From Paenibacillus endophyticus (GTDB taxonomy: Bacteria; Bacillota; Bacilli; Paenibacillales; Paenibacillaceae), in assembly GCF_014192395.1 (NCBI RefSeq), contig NZ_JACHXW010000016.1, positions 96,932 to 160,931 on the forward strand: a stretch of DNA of 64,000 nucleotides. The letters are read 5' to 3'. The number at the start of each line of letters is the position of its first letter. Position 1 is the stretch's first letter. Positions 42,478 to 51,857 of the stretch are shown here, one piece after another. A model generated the notes under the pieces. It was not told the origin of the DNA and searched no databases. It saw nothing but the letters and a program-made list of their open reading frames with translations. The translations under genes were made by a program, and so were the position numbers.

Positions 42478-43035
42478 CTATTCCACGCGACTCTTGAATG
42501 TGCCTGTCTGAATGATATTTGCGACATATACAGCAACGTTTGTTACAGGAATGCCAGCAATATCCTCTACATGCTCTTTCACTGAGCGTTGAATTTCCTC
42601 TGTCAGCACGGGTATGGAACTTTCGCCATCAACAACGGCACGAATGACAATATCAAGCCCTGCATCGGTTGCACGTATGCGCGCGCGTAGATCTTTGACG
42701 CCGCGTTGACGGGATGCTGCCTTAAGTGCCAGATTTTCGATCGTTTCAAGAGAAATGCGAATATCGCCAAAGTCAGTTCTTTGGTCGATGGATGGAGCAG
42801 TTGCCGACCCACGGTGCAGCGATACGATAAAAAACCTCAAGCTTAGGATGAACAAAATGACGCCTGCAACAATTAATGTGATTTTCAGAGAATCGAGACG
42901 ATAAAGCTCATCTATCCAATCATGCACTAATCCTCGAGACAGCCAATTAAATCCGATAGAGACCAAAAGGACTGATAAACAGCCTATTACGATGCTGTAC
43001 AAAAACAAAAGCAGCTTGTCCACGACCTTAATCAA
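42478..43035 (-). CDS. amaP: Alkaline shock response membrane anchor AmaP
   Basis: Two transmembrane helices (about 8-30 and 51-70) precede a cytoplasmic domain related to Asp23 (ISLETIENLALKAASRQRGV, NVAVYVANI). AmaP tethers Asp23 to the membrane in Staphylococcus. TTG start after GGAGGAGG. The asp23 homologue lies just upstream. Confidence 0.85.
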   Translation of the reverse strand: MIKVVDKLLLFLYSIVIGCLSVLLVSIGFNWLSRGLVHDWIDELYRLDSLKITLIVAGVILFILSLRFFIVSLHRGSATAPSIDQRTDFGDIRISLETIENLALKAASRQRGVKDLRARIRATDAGLDIVIRAVVDGESSIPVLTEEIQRSVKEHVEDIAGIPVTNVAVYVANIIQTGTFKSRVE

Positions 43036-43065
43036 GCGTAGCGCCTCCTCCTGCCAAGCCGAATG

Positions 43066-43109
43066 AAAACCCCCTTGCGCCGAGCGGCATGCCCATTCAC
43101 GAGGGGGTT
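43066..43109 (-). terminator. Partial terminator between asp23 homologue and amaP
   Basis: AACCCCCT and AGGGGGTT pair on the minus strand with a GC-rich loop, followed only by TTTTC. It probably reduces readthrough into amaP. Confidence 0.6.
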
Positions 43110-43137
43110 GTACGGGATTTAATAAATCCAGCTTTAT

Positions 43138-43545
43138 TTATTTAACTCTGTGTAGGCTTTCTTCTTCATCCGGTTTATCAGGTGTCTTGAAATGCACATC
43201 GTGAATATGTACGTTCACTTCAACAACGTGCAGACCCGTCATCATCTCGATTGAGCGTTTGACATTACGTTGAATTTCAGAAGCGATTTCTGGTATGCGG
43301 TTGCCATACTCCACGATAATCGAAACATCTACCGCAGCTTCACGCTGACCCACTTCAACCTTAACACCTTTGGACAAGTTTTTGCGGCCTAGAAGCTCAA
43401 CGATGCCTCCTGCAAATCCGCCGCTCATTCCTGCGACGCCATCCACTTCAACTGTTGCTAAACCAGCGATAACCTCGATGACTTCAGGTGCAATTTGAAT
43501 CGTGCCAATGTCCGTTTTCTCGTACTCCGCAGCGATAGTACTCAT
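43138..43545 (-). CDS. Asp23/Gls24 family envelope stress protein (YqhY-like)
   Basis: A 135-residue protein with the Asp23 pattern TIQIAPEVIEVIAGLATVEVDGVAGM and ISIVEYGNRIPEIASEI-type helices. ATG chosen inside a frame that extends falsely upstream; AAGGAGG is twelve bases before it. The yqhY homologue sits next to accBC in B. subtilis, where it affects fatty-acid synthesis control. A C-terminal acidic tail follows. Confidence 0.88.
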   Translation of the reverse strand: MSTIAAEYEKTDIGTIQIAPEVIEVIAGLATVEVDGVAGMSGGFAGGIVELLGRKNLSKGVKVEVGQREAAVDVSIIVEYGNRIPEIASEIQRNVKRSIEMMTGLHVVEVNVHIHDVHFKTPDKPDEEESLHRVK

Positions 43546-43680
43546 GATAGCTGTACACCTCCTTAAAGTTGCGCGTACCCGGCGCGAGGCCAAGTAATGA
43601 ACCGCATCTTGTTAATATACTATAACATTCGGCAAGAAATATGACAAACTATACTACTTGTTCACATTTTTGTCGCAAGC

Positions 43681-45036
43681 TCATTCCGGAGCGTTGATAT
43701 CATGCTCTTCCAAGAACTTAATGTCGAAGTCTCCGCTAACGAATTTCGAATGATTCAAGAGCTTCAGATGGAAAGGAATCGTCGTCCGAATACCTTCGAT
43801 GGCAAACTCGGACAAAGCCCGTTTCATTCTTGCAATCGCTTCTTCGCGCGTAGCGCCCCAAACGATCAGCTTCGCAATCATCGAATCGTAATGCGGCGAG
43901 ATGGTGTAGCCCGGATAAACGGCGCTATCCACACGAACGCCCGCACCGCCCGGAGGCAGATAAAACGGAATCAGTCCAGCGGATGGCATAAAGTTTTTCT
44001 CGGAATCCTCCGCATTAATTCGGCACTCAATGGACCAGCCATTGATCTTCAAGTCACTTTGCGCGAAAGAAAGCTCATTCCCTTCAGCTACGGAAACCAT
44101 TTCTTTGATGAGATCCACGTTTGTGATCATTTCTGTTACGGGATGTTCAACTTGGATACGCGTGTTCATTTCCATGAAATAGAATTTTTCATCGGGTCCA
44201 AGCAGGAACTCCAAAGTTCCTGCTCCAGAATAGTTGACGGCCAAAGCGGCACGAACAGCCGCTTGCCCCATGCGCTCACGAAGCTCGGGCGTTAATACGG
44301 AGCAAGGCGCTTCTTCAAGGAGCTTCTGGCGTCTTCGTTGAACGGAACAATCACGCTCGAACAAATGTACGGCATTGCCATGCTTGTCTGCCATGATTTG
44401 AATTTCGACATGCTTCATGCCAGTCAAGTACTTCTCCAGATATACGCCAGCATTTCCGAAAGCCTTCTGAGCCTCTTGCTGAGCAGTCGAAATTTGTGCG
44501 ATCAGCATAGTCTCGTCGTCAGCAATTCGAATTCCTTTGCCTCCGCCGCCTGCTGTCGCCTTGATAATAACCGGATACCCGATCTCGCGGGCAACGCGAA
44601 TGGCTTCATCCATATCCTCGACCAAGCCGTCAGAACCAGGAATAATCGGTACATCTGCTGATTTCATGGTCAGCTTCGCTACAGCTTTGTCGCCCATTCT
44701 ATTAATCGCATCAGCGGAAGGTCCGATAAAGGTAATATTGCATGACTCGCAGATTTCCGCGAAATTAGCATTTTCTGCCAAGAATCCATAACCAGGGTGA
44801 ATGGCGTCACATTCTGTAATCGTCGCCACGCTCATAATATTCGTCATATTGAGGTAGCTGTCCTTAGACGCGGTCGGGCCGATGCAATATGCCTCATCAG
44901 CCAGCTTCACATGCAAGGAATCACGATCCGCTTCCGAATATACAGCTACCGTGCTAATGCCTAGCTCGCGGCAAGCACGAATAATACGAACCGCGATCTC
45001 GCCGCGGTTGGCAATTAATATTTTGTGAAATTTCAC
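43681..45036 (-). CDS. accC: Acetyl-CoA carboxylase biotin carboxylase subunit
   Basis: Carboxylates biotin on AccB using ATP and bicarbonate, the start of fatty-acid synthesis. ATP-grasp protein of 451 residues: KILIANRGEIAVRIIRA, the glycine-rich loop TAGGGGKGIRIA, FMEMNTRIQVEHPVTE. GTG start after AAAGGGG. It follows accB by 52 bp. Confidence 0.97.
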   Translation of the reverse strand: MKFHKILIANRGEIAVRIIRACRELGISTVAVYSEADRDSLHVKLADEAYCIGPTASKDSYLNMTNIMSVATITECDAIHPGYGFLAENANFAEICESCNITFIGPSADAINRMGDKAVAKLTMKSADVPIIPGSDGLVEDMDEAIRVAREIGYPVIIKATAGGGGKGIRIADDETMLIAQISTAQQEAQKAFGNAGVYLEKYLTGMKHVEIQIMADKHGNAVHLFERDCSVQRRRQKLLEEAPCSVLTPELRERMGQAAVRAALAVNYSGAGTLEFLLGPDEKFYFMEMNTRIQVEHPVTEMITNVDLIKEMVSVAEGNELSFAQSDLKINGWSIECRINAEDSEKNFMPSAGLIPFYLPPGGAGVRVDSAVYPGYTISPHYDSMIAKLIVWGATREEAIARMKRALSEFAIEGIRTTIPFHLKLLNHSKFVSGDFDIKFLEEHDINAPE

Positions 45037-45088
45037 GTAGGAACCCCTTTCAACAACAGTTTTCCTGTTCGGTCGTTTACGTTGTTCG

Positions 45089-45580
45089 TTATTCAGGCTT
45101 TACGAGGAACAGCGGCTGGCCATACTCGACTAGCTGGCCATTTGAGACGAGAACCTCAACGATTTCTCCGCGAACCTCAGCCTCAAGCTCATTCATCAGC
45201 TTCATGGCTTCAAGAATGCATACGACGCTTTTGTCGTTGACTCTGTCGCCGACTTTAACGAAAGCCGCTGCTTCCGGAGTCGGAGAGCTGTAGAATGTTC
45301 CGACCATTGGGGATACAATTTGGTGCAAATGTTCTGTTGAAGGGCGGACAGGGGCAGCTTCCTGTACAGCTTGAGGCTGTGCAGCAGGAGCCGCTTGTTG
45401 GGGTTGTAAAGGCGCAGGCGCGTATGTATGCGTAATTGGAGCCGCTTGCACATTCACCACTTCCGTTTTCCCTGGCTTGCGGATGAGCAGGCGAGTCCCT
45501 TCGTTTTCAATTTCCAGCTCATGAACGGAAGTTTGATCAACCAATTTGATCAACTCTTTGATCTCGCTCAATTTGAACAT
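45089..45580 (-). CDS. accB: Biotin carboxyl carrier protein of acetyl-CoA carboxylase
   Basis: The N-terminal helix domain, an alanine/proline/glutamine-rich linker (about 55-90) and a C-terminal biotinyl domain with the biotinylation site CILEAMKLMNE are complete; 163 residues. The ATG at MFKLSEIKELI is preferred to a GTG four codons earlier that overlaps its own ribosome site. Confidence 0.95.
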   Translation of the reverse strand: MFKLSEIKELIKLVDQTSVHELEIENEGTRLLIRKPGKTEVVNVQAAPITHTYAPAPLQPQQAAPAAQPQAVQEAAPVRPSTEHLHQIVSPMVGTFYSSPTPEAAAFVKVGDRVNDKSVVCILEAMKLMNELEAEVRGEIVEVLVSNGQLVEYGQPLFLVKPE

Positions 45581-45744
45581 GAATATTTTCACTCCTTAAA
45601 TTTGCGATAGCTAGATTGCTTTCATAGCCTGGAACCGTTAACGATCCCATGCCAATATAACCAATTCTTTCACATAACGTTTAACATTATATCATAAACA
45701 AGCCTGAACACGAATCATTTTTTGTTCATATCCTCTTTCTCGCA

Positions 45745-45796
45745 CAAAAAAAGGCTCTGGCGTTACCAGCCCGCAAGCTGGAACGACAAAGCCTTT
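45745..45796 (-). terminator. Terminator of the spoIIIA operon
   Basis: On the minus strand AAGGCT and AGCCTT plus inner CCAGC/GCTGG pairing form a long hairpin followed by TTTTTT. Confidence 0.8.
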
Positions 45797-45821
45797 TCTT
45801 CGTTTTTCAGCAATCTATTGC

Positions 45822-46439
45822 TTAAGGAATATATCTGACGGATACTTGATCTGCACCGACTTCCATCGTGCTCATCACCAATTTAATAATGTCGGCAGCT
45901 TGTTTTTTCTCAAGCTTCTCGCTGGAGACCACAACGTTGAATTTGTCGCTTTGCTCGTCAATGACCACTGTCTCATATTGCTTAAGCAGCTCTGATTCGA
46001 TGCCCGTTAGCTTTGAGGTTTTTTCCTCCAGCATCTCAAGCTCGGCTAGTGCAGCAGACGCTTCCTCAGGCTTTTTCTGTGAATCGCTTATGGCAGCCAT
46101 AATACGGTTCTCCAATTCTGTGTTTTTAAGCTCGCGCTTTGCAAGCAGCTCGCTGAACAATCCGCCTGCCGCGAGGCCTTGCGCATCGATTTCACTTAAC
46201 GTTTCTTTGTCAGCCTCGCTTAGAATGCTCTCATCGACTGGCTGTTCCACTTCATTCACTACCAAGCCGTCACTATTTGCCGCCGCTTCCGTAGCATTGT
46301 TCGCTGCTTGCTCCGTTTGCGAGCCATCCGTCAGCACATCCGGCTTGTCGACATCCTGAGTGAATAAGTAATACGCAGATAATACCACCATTAAGCTGAG
46401 CATTGATACGAGCCATACCGTTTGTCTTTTTGTGTTCAT
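45822..46439 (-). CDS. spoIIIAH: Stage III sporulation protein AH
   Basis: Mother-cell half of the SpoIIIAH-SpoIIQ channel. One N-terminal membrane helix (about 9-28), an acidic linker (VEQPVDESILSEADKETLSE) and a C-terminal ring-forming domain (KFNVVVSSEKLEKKQAADIIKLVM). 205 residues, GGGAGGG upstream. Confidence 0.93.
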   Translation of the reverse strand: MNTKRQTVWLVSMLSLMVVLSAYYLFTQDVDKPDVLTDGSQTEQAANNATEAAANSDGLVVNEVEQPVDESILSEADKETLSEIDAQGLAAGGLFSELLAKRELKNTELENRIMAAISDSQKKPEEASAALAELEMLEEKTSKLTGIESELLKQYETVVIDEQSDKFNVVVSSEKLEKKQAADIIKLVMSTMEVGADQVSVRYIP

Positions 46440-46469
46440 GAGAACACCCTCCCCAATGATTCGAATTTT

Positions 46470-47102
46470 TTATTGCTTGCTTGGCACGACTGATATTCGA
46501 TTAACCGGAACGCTCACGCCTTTCTCGACCGCATTGACGATAAGCCGCCTTACCGTAGCGTTTTCGGCGCCCTTTGCCACTATGAGAATACCGCGTATGC
46601 GCGGGTTAATCGTTTTGGTCACGATAGGCTTTTGATCGCCGGAAACCTCGTACAAGACAACCTGACCGTCTTTCGAAATAGAGGTGATATGCCTTTTGCC
46701 GCCGTTTGGATCATTCTCGTCCGTTACTTGCTGTGACTCCTGCGTATCGCGAACGATTTCGATCTCTTCCGTAGAATCAACCGTTACCAGCACGTCAACG
46801 GTTCCTACTCCGACAATTTTCTCCAATATTTCCTTTAGCCTAATTTCGAGCGGATGCTCGATAGCGGTAAACATCGATCCGGCTGACGAATCCGCATTAT
46901 TCCAAACCGTCTCCGTTTGCGGCGGGGGATTCGGATCCTGTGCAGAGGGATCTACTTCCTTATAGGTCAGAAATGAATTCACGATCATCAGCGCTGCGCC
47001 AATCCCTCCAACGATTAGCAAAATTCGAAGCGTTCGAATTCGCTTCGGGCCGCTTGGACCGCCGCCAACCGCTGATTCTATGCCTTCCAGCCATTTGGCC
47101 AC
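46470..47102 (-). CDS. spoIIIAG: Stage III sporulation protein AG
   Basis: Ring-forming membrane protein of the engulfment channel. A transmembrane segment (about 24-42) is followed by LKEILEKIVGVGTVDVLVTVDST and a conserved ITKTINPRIRGILIVAKGAE-type C-terminal domain. GTG start after GAGGAGG. 210 residues. Confidence 0.94.
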   Translation of the reverse strand: MAKWLEGIESAVGGGPSGPKRIRTLRILLIVGGIGAALMIVNSFLTYKEVDPSAQDPNPPPQTETVWNNADSSAGSMFTAIEHPLEIRLKEILEKIVGVGTVDVLVTVDSTEEIEIVRDTQESQQVTDENDPNGGKRHITSISKDGQVVLYEVSGDQKPIVTKTINPRIRGILIVAKGAENATVRRLIVNAVEKGVSVPVNRISVVPSKQ

Positions 47103-47132
47103 CGCGCCTTACCTCCTCTCCTATCTGCGACA

Positions 47133-47879
47133 TTATTTCTGCAGCGGGCCTTCGGCCGGCTGTCTGACCACGATCTGCTCCTGATTAAGACCCCATCCTT
47201 TTGCAATCAGACTGCTGAGCTCGGCAGTTACCGCGGGATCTGCTCTAGACCAGTTGCCTTCCACCTGAGCTGCCTGACTTTGACCATCCTTCACTTTCGG
47301 CTCGCTTGAGTATGGGCTCACAGGCTCCATAGGCTCCACCTCCACGTCGACAATGACTGGCTGTACCTTTTCCACGGTTGCACCTTCCTTAACGTTGCCG
47401 CTGCTATTTTCTGTCGCTTTGAGCGTGACCGTTACTTGGCTGAGATAAGGCGTTTGCTGACCAGATGCGTTCACCCACTTTAATACCGCATCCACGTCGG
47501 CTACAGCCGCATCCGAACGTTCGATCAATTCATTGCGAATGGAGGCTTCCAGCGTTCTTTCCGTCAATTTTGCGGCTTCCAGATTGCGCTTTGCGCTCAT
47601 GGCTTCCGCATCTTGCTTGATTTGGCTAAGCCCAGTCATCTGGGCACTGTCCGCAGCAGCCAATCGACTCCAGTTCTCCATGCCTTCATCCAGCTTTGCC
47701 CCTATATCGCTTTGAATAAGCTTCAGAATCGGAGAGAGGATGGTTAGAAGGATGAATAAGCCGACAACCAGTCTGGCATAACGCTGCATCGCTTTGTTTG
47801 GAAGCAGCAGTTCTACGAATACCGCGAGCAGGATGACTGCGATAATATCCCTCAGCCAATCGCTTAACCAAGCAACCAA
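47133..47879 (-). CDS. spoIIIAF: Stage III sporulation protein AF
   Basis: Two N-terminal helices (about 8-55) and a cytoplasmic or intermembrane domain. At 248 residues it is longer than the B. subtilis protein because of a linker (VEPMEPVSPYSSEPKVKDGQ). TTG start after AAGGAAGGGG. It ends with IAKGWGLNQEQIVV, typical of the family. Confidence 0.9.
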   Translation of the reverse strand: MVAWLSDWLRDIIAVILLAVFVELLLPNKAMQRYARLVVGLFILLTILSPILKLIQSDIGAKLDEGMENWSRLAAADSAQMTGLSQIKQDAEAMSAKRNLEAAKLTERTLEASIRNELIERSDAAVADVDAVLKWVNASGQQTPYLSQVTVTLKATENSSGNVKEGATVEKVQPVIVDVEVEPMEPVSPYSSEPKVKDGQSQAAQVEGNWSRADPAVTAELSSLIAKGWGLNQEQIVVRQPAEGPLQK

Positions 47880-47896
47880 GTTACCCGTCCCCTTCC

Positions 47897-49138
47897 TTAC
47901 CTAACCATCAACGATGCATTGCCTGCAGTCAAAATAATCGTAACGGCAAGAAAAAACATGAGACTGACAGCAGCGAGAGCTGCGAATACATAAATCATGG
48001 TCTTGCCGATCGTTTCCAGGCAGGTCACGATTGGCGAGTCTCCCAGCGGCTGCATAACCGCAGCAGCGATATTGTAAATAAGCGCCAGCGTCAATATTTT
48101 GATTGCAGGGAACGCGCTGATGAATAGCAGTATGATTACGCCAGCCAACCCGATCGCATTTTTGGCAAGCATGGATGCCGATATGACCGTATCAGCCGCA
48201 TCCGAGAACATTCGCCCCACTACTGGAACGAAGTTGCCGGTAACGAATTTGGCCGTTCTGAGCGTGACGCCATCGGTAACCGCACCCGTTACGCCTTGTA
48301 CAGAAATGACGCCAAGAAATGCGGTAAGCAGCACACCCAAAATGCCGACCCCGATGTTTCTTAATAGATTGGCCAGCTGCGTTACCTTGAATTTCTCGGA
48401 AAGCGCGCTTGTAATATGGAGTACCGCCGAGAAAAAGAGCAGTGGAAACACCAGCGTATAGATAAGCGTTCCGACCGCATGAATCATAAAAATAATAAGA
48501 GGATGAAGGACGGATACCGTCACAACGTTGCCCATGGAAGCCAGCAGCGTCAGCAGGAGCGGCACCATCGCCAGCATGAATTGAATCATGCTTTCGATTG
48601 CCCCTTTGGCATACCCCATCGCAACATGGAAGCTGTTAACTGCGATAATGATCAACACCATATACGTAATGGAATAAGCGACTTTGCTGACAGCATTGCG
48701 TTCGAAGGCATTTTGCAGCGTCTCCAACACCATGCTGAATACCGTCAGCATCACGATCGTCACCAGAAGCTTCCCGTTGTACAGCACCTCATGCCACAAA
48801 TATTTCATAAGTCCCTGGAGCATGTCCGTCAGCTTCAGTCCATCGCCGCCCGGCAGAATCATTTCCATGAAGCTTGGAATATGCTGGTCGGGAAAATAAC
48901 CGCCATACTCGCTTGAGAGCTTGTTCCAGTATGATTCAACGGCCTCTGTATCCAGTCCGCCCAGCTGTTCGCTCGTCAGCTCTTTCGAGAGCTCGTCTGC
49001 CTCAGCGCTCTGAGCAGGCGCATTTTGCTCGCCATTCATTGCATAGCCGATAGAAGGCACAAAAGAATAAAGAAACGCTGCAATCAAAATGAATAACAAC
49101 AGCTTGGCTCTTTCCCGCGCAGGAGAAAGGTTATTCAT
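47897..49138 (-). CDS. spoIIIAE: Stage III sporulation protein AE
   Basis: Polytopic membrane protein with a signal-like N-terminus and about seven hydrophobic helices; conserved patch SYWNKLSSEYGGYFPD. Three in-frame starts exist; the ATG at MNNLSPARERAK has GGGAG at a good distance. It overlaps or abuts spoIIIAD. Member of the SpoIIIA-SpoIIQ secretion-like channel. Confidence 0.93.
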   Translation of the reverse strand: MNNLSPARERAKLLLFILIAAFLYSFVPSIGYAMNGEQNAPAQSAEADELSKELTSEQLGGLDTEAVESYWNKLSSEYGGYFPDQHIPSFMEMILPGGDGLKLTDMLQGLMKYLWHEVLYNGKLLVTIVMLTVFSMVLETLQNAFERNAVSKVAYSITYMVLIIIAVNSFHVAMGYAKGAIESMIQFMLAMVPLLLTLLASMGNVVTVSVLHPLIIFMIHAVGTLIYTLVFPLLFFSAVLHITSALSEKFKVTQLANLLRNIGVGILGVLLTAFLGVISVQGVTGAVTDGVTLRTAKFVTGNFVPVVGRMFSDAADTVISASMLAKNAIGLAGVIILLFISAFPAIKILTLALIYNIAAAVMQPLGDSPIVTCLETIGKTMIYVFAALAAVSLMFFLAVTIILTAGNASLMVR

Positions 49139-49143
49139 CGGCA

Positions 49144-49539
49144 TCAACTCCCATCCGGCAGCAGTCCGATTACGGTCTCAACGATAACGCTTATAATAGG
49201 AACTGCCATGACGAGAATGAACACCTTGCCTGCAAATTCGATTTTGGATGCAATGCTTTCTTGTCCTGCGTCCCTTACGATCTGTGCGCCGAATTCCGCA
49301 ATATAGGCGATACCGATAATTTTCAATATCGTCTTCAAGTAAATGGAAGGAATGCCGGAACGATTAGCCAGATCCTCGAGCACGGTAATGACGATTTCGA
49401 TTTTGCCGATCAAATACAGGAAAATGAACAATCCCGTGAACGCTGCGAGCAGAAACGCAAACATTGGCTTTTGCTCTCGCACGACAAGAATAAGCACCGT
49501 GGCCATTAGACCGAGACCGACGATTTGAATCATTTCCAC
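49144..49539 (-). CDS. spoIIIAD: Stage III sporulation protein AD
   Basis: A 131-residue membrane protein starting MEMIQIVGLGLMATVLILVVREQKP, the family signature. GTG preferred (AGGTGAG five bases upstream); an ATG two codons later is possible. Longer frame upstream is a false extension. Confidence 0.92.
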   Translation of the reverse strand: MEMIQIVGLGLMATVLILVVREQKPMFAFLLAAFTGLFIFLYLIGKIEIVITVLEDLANRSGIPSIYLKTILKIIGIAYIAEFGAQIVRDAGQESIASKIEFAGKVFILVMAVPIISVIVETVIGLLPDGS

Positions 49540-49579
49540 TTTACTCACCTGCTTGCATGAACGTCTCCCAACAAGACGT

Positions 49580-49783
49580 CTACTGGAACAGAAATATCGA
49601 CTTGATTTCCTGGAACAATTCATTAAGTAGCCGAACGACCATAAACAGCACGACGACAAAACCAATAACGGTAACCCAATGCGCCATGTCTTCCTTACCC
49701 ATTTGCTTCAGAACTGAATGAATCATGGCAATAATGATTCCGATTCCAGCAATTTGGAAAATGGCGCTCACATCCATGTCCAT
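49580..49783 (-). CDS. spoIIIAC: Stage III sporulation protein AC
   Basis: A 67-residue protein with two membrane helices and the family pattern VSAIFQIAGIGIIIAMIHSVLKQMGKED. Complete. Confidence 0.94.
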   Translation of the reverse strand: MDMDVSAIFQIAGIGIIIAMIHSVLKQMGKEDMAHWVTVIGFVVVLFMVVRLLNELFQEIKSIFLFQ

Positions 49784-49798
49784 CTATGCGGCACCCCA

Positions 49799-50317
49799 CT
49801 ACACCATCAAAATGACGACCAGCACAGCGATCAAAAGCCCGAGACTCTTCCACATTTTCTCGTAACGACCTTGGTCTTCTCTTGCCGCGTCTTCTTCGGA
49901 CTTCAGTTGCAATAAAGCAAGATGTATATGCTTCAATTGATCTTCCTTATCGCTAATTCCGAGCGTGGAGCCTAGACGAATCAGAACGGACTGCTCGTTT
50001 TTTTTCATCGCGGTCATATCCCATTGCTGTTTGATTGCTTGCTCCCAGCTATCTCGGAAGCTAAAGCTCTCCGTCTCCCACACGCCGGCAGCTGCTCTTC
50101 GGAATATCGCGGCAAGCGGCTCCGGGGTTGCTGATGCCGTCCTCTCCAGCGCTTCTGGCAGCGGCGTATGCCCATAACCGATTTCCGTTTCCAGACGCTG
50201 CAGAGCATGCGCAAGTTGTCTGAGCTGCCTCGGCCTGTCTGCAAACCTAGCAGCTTGCTGAAAGCCAATTATCGTTCCTGCAAATAAGATGAGCGCTGCA
50301 CCGATTAGTTTGATCAC
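49799..50317 (-). CDS. spoIIIAB: Stage III sporulation protein AB
   Basis: One N-terminal and one C-terminal membrane helix surround a helical domain (RQLRQLAHALQRLETEIGYGHTPLPEALE), similar to type II secretion GspF-like proteins. GTG start overlaps the stop of spoIIIAA. 172 residues. Confidence 0.93.
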   Translation of the reverse strand: MIKLIGAALILFAGTIIGFQQAARFADRPRQLRQLAHALQRLETEIGYGHTPLPEALERTASATPEPLAAIFRRAAAGVWETESFSFRDSWEQAIKQQWDMTAMKKNEQSVLIRLGSTLGISDKEDQLKHIHLALLQLKSEEDAAREDQGRYEKMWKSLGLLIAVLVVILMV

Positions 50318-51363
50318 GGATCATCAGCTCGCCGTCTGCCCATCCACGCGTGCACGGCGCTTGGCAAAGACCGCGGCGCGGCTGACGTTTCCCGAGATGC
50401 CGGGCTGTCCGATATCGCCTCTGCCGGAACCACGCGATGCATGACACCCTGCTCCGTTCGCTTTAGCTCTACAACATAAGTAAATGCACCTTCCTCAAGC
50501 AGCTTCAGCAATACGGGCCTGCCCCTTGCATCCCGCAAGTCATAAGCATGTGCTGTTGCAACAACGCTAATTCCAGCGTGGCTAGCTTCCCTTATCGCCT
50601 CACCATCTTCGGGCCTGCCGATTTCGTCAATGATTAATACCTCCGGCGACATCGACCTTACAAGCATCATCATGCCTTCCGCTTTGGGACAAGCATCCAT
50701 CACATCGGTTCGAGGTCCGACATCAAAGGTCGGAATGCCGCGAACGCAGGCTGCGATCTCGGAGCGCTCGTCTACGATGCCTACTTTCCTACCCTGCCAG
50801 CCGCTAGCCTCAATGGTTGGCCATAGTCCATAGCTGACTGATCTGGCAATGTCTCTCACCAAGGTTGTTTTCCCCTGCTGTGGAGGAGCGAGTATTAATG
50901 TTGAGTGAAGTGTTTTGCGCGTACGGTCGATCAATTTAGGCATCAGGTGCGCGCTTGCCCCTATGACTTCTCTGGCTACCCTTATATTGAATGCGCCGAT
51001 ATCTCGAATGCCGCGTACGCTGCCTCCGTCCAAAATCGTTCTACCAGCCAGTCCAATACGATGCCCGCCAGAAACCGTAATGAAGCCACGCTTCAGCTCC
51101 TCTTCCATGGCATATAAGGAATAATTCGTAATGCGCTCCAGCAGCTTCCGGCACGTATCTGCGGAGGGCTTGTATGCCCCATCGGCAGCCTGACGAAGCG
51201 AACCATCATTCATCATGAATCGAGATTGGCCGCGGAAGCCGATCTCTAGCGGCCGTCCCTCACGAATCCGAATCTCCTCCAGCTGTTCCTGCATCGGTTC
51301 TGGAAGGCGCTCCAGCAGCGTCTTCAATTCGAGCGGCAACAAATGTGCTACGCGTGCCAGCAT
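50314..51363 (-). CDS. spoIIIAA: Stage III sporulation protein AA (secretion-type ATPase)
   Basis: AAA-like ATPase related to type II/IV secretion ATPases, the motor of the SpoIIIA channel. Start chosen at MLARVAHLLPLEL with GGGAGTGAT upstream. P-loop APPQQGKTTLVRDI; Walker B EVLIIDEIGRPED. 349 residues, longer at the C-terminus (EAISDSPASRETS) than the B. subtilis protein. Confidence 0.93.
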   Translation of the reverse strand: MLARVAHLLPLELKTLLERLPEPMQEQLEEIRIREGRPLEIGFRGQSRFMMNDGSLRQAADGAYKPSADTCRKLLERITNYSLYAMEEELKRGFITVSGGHRIGLAGRTILDGGSVRGIRDIGAFNIRVAREVIGASAHLMPKLIDRTRKTLHSTLILAPPQQGKTTLVRDIARSVSYGLWPTIEASGWQGRKVGIVDERSEIAACVRGIPTFDVGPRTDVMDACPKAEGMMMLVRSMSPEVLIIDEIGRPEDGEAIREASHAGISVVATAHAYDLRDARGRPVLLKLLEEGAFTYVVELKRTEQGVMHRVVPAEAISDSPASRETSAAPRSLPSAVHAWMGRRRADDP

Positions 51364-51464
51364 GTGATTATCACTCCCGGGTGTTTGTCCTTCGTAGTTC
51401 CTATTTGTATGCGCTCCTTGCGAAAATATGTCTGTTCCAATCAGATTTGCTAGAGTTGAATCTA

Positions 51465-51731
51465 TTATTTTTTCAAAATACCAATCATCAAACAGATGAC
51501 GCCTGCGCCGACCCATAGAAACTTGGAAGGCGACAGCTTATCAGACATTCCGACGAGCCCGACTGTCGTCGTAGCAATCAGAATGAGCGGGCCTACAAGC
51601 GCTAGCGAAGAGTTGACGACAAGCGCCTTGTCAATCTGATTCAATCTAAGCATTAGAAGCGCAGCACAGATTTCAATCGTTCCAGACGTGAGCCGCAGCG
51701 AAGCCATCGTCAACACGATTTTGTTTAACAT
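51465..51731 (-). CDS. yqhV: YqhV-like DUF2619 membrane protein
   Basis: An 88-residue protein with three hydrophobic segments (ASLRLTSGTIEICAALLML, SSLALVGPLILIATTT, FLWVGAGVICLMIGIL). ATG after AAAGGAGGT chosen over an earlier start. In B. subtilis yqhV also lies between efp and spoIIIAA. Confidence 0.88.
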   Translation of the reverse strand: MLNKIVLTMASLRLTSGTIEICAALLMLRLNQIDKALVVNSSLALVGPLILIATTTVGLVGMSDKLSPSKFLWVGAGVICLMIGILKK

Positions 51732-51857
51732 AGGGGTGTGACCTCCTTTTTTAGACAAATGAATACTTATCTATATGCGGGCTTGTCTGTCTTTCATACC
51801 GGACACCTGCCCAAGAGCTAACGCATATCATAGAGCATTGAGTTTAAGAAGGGCGGT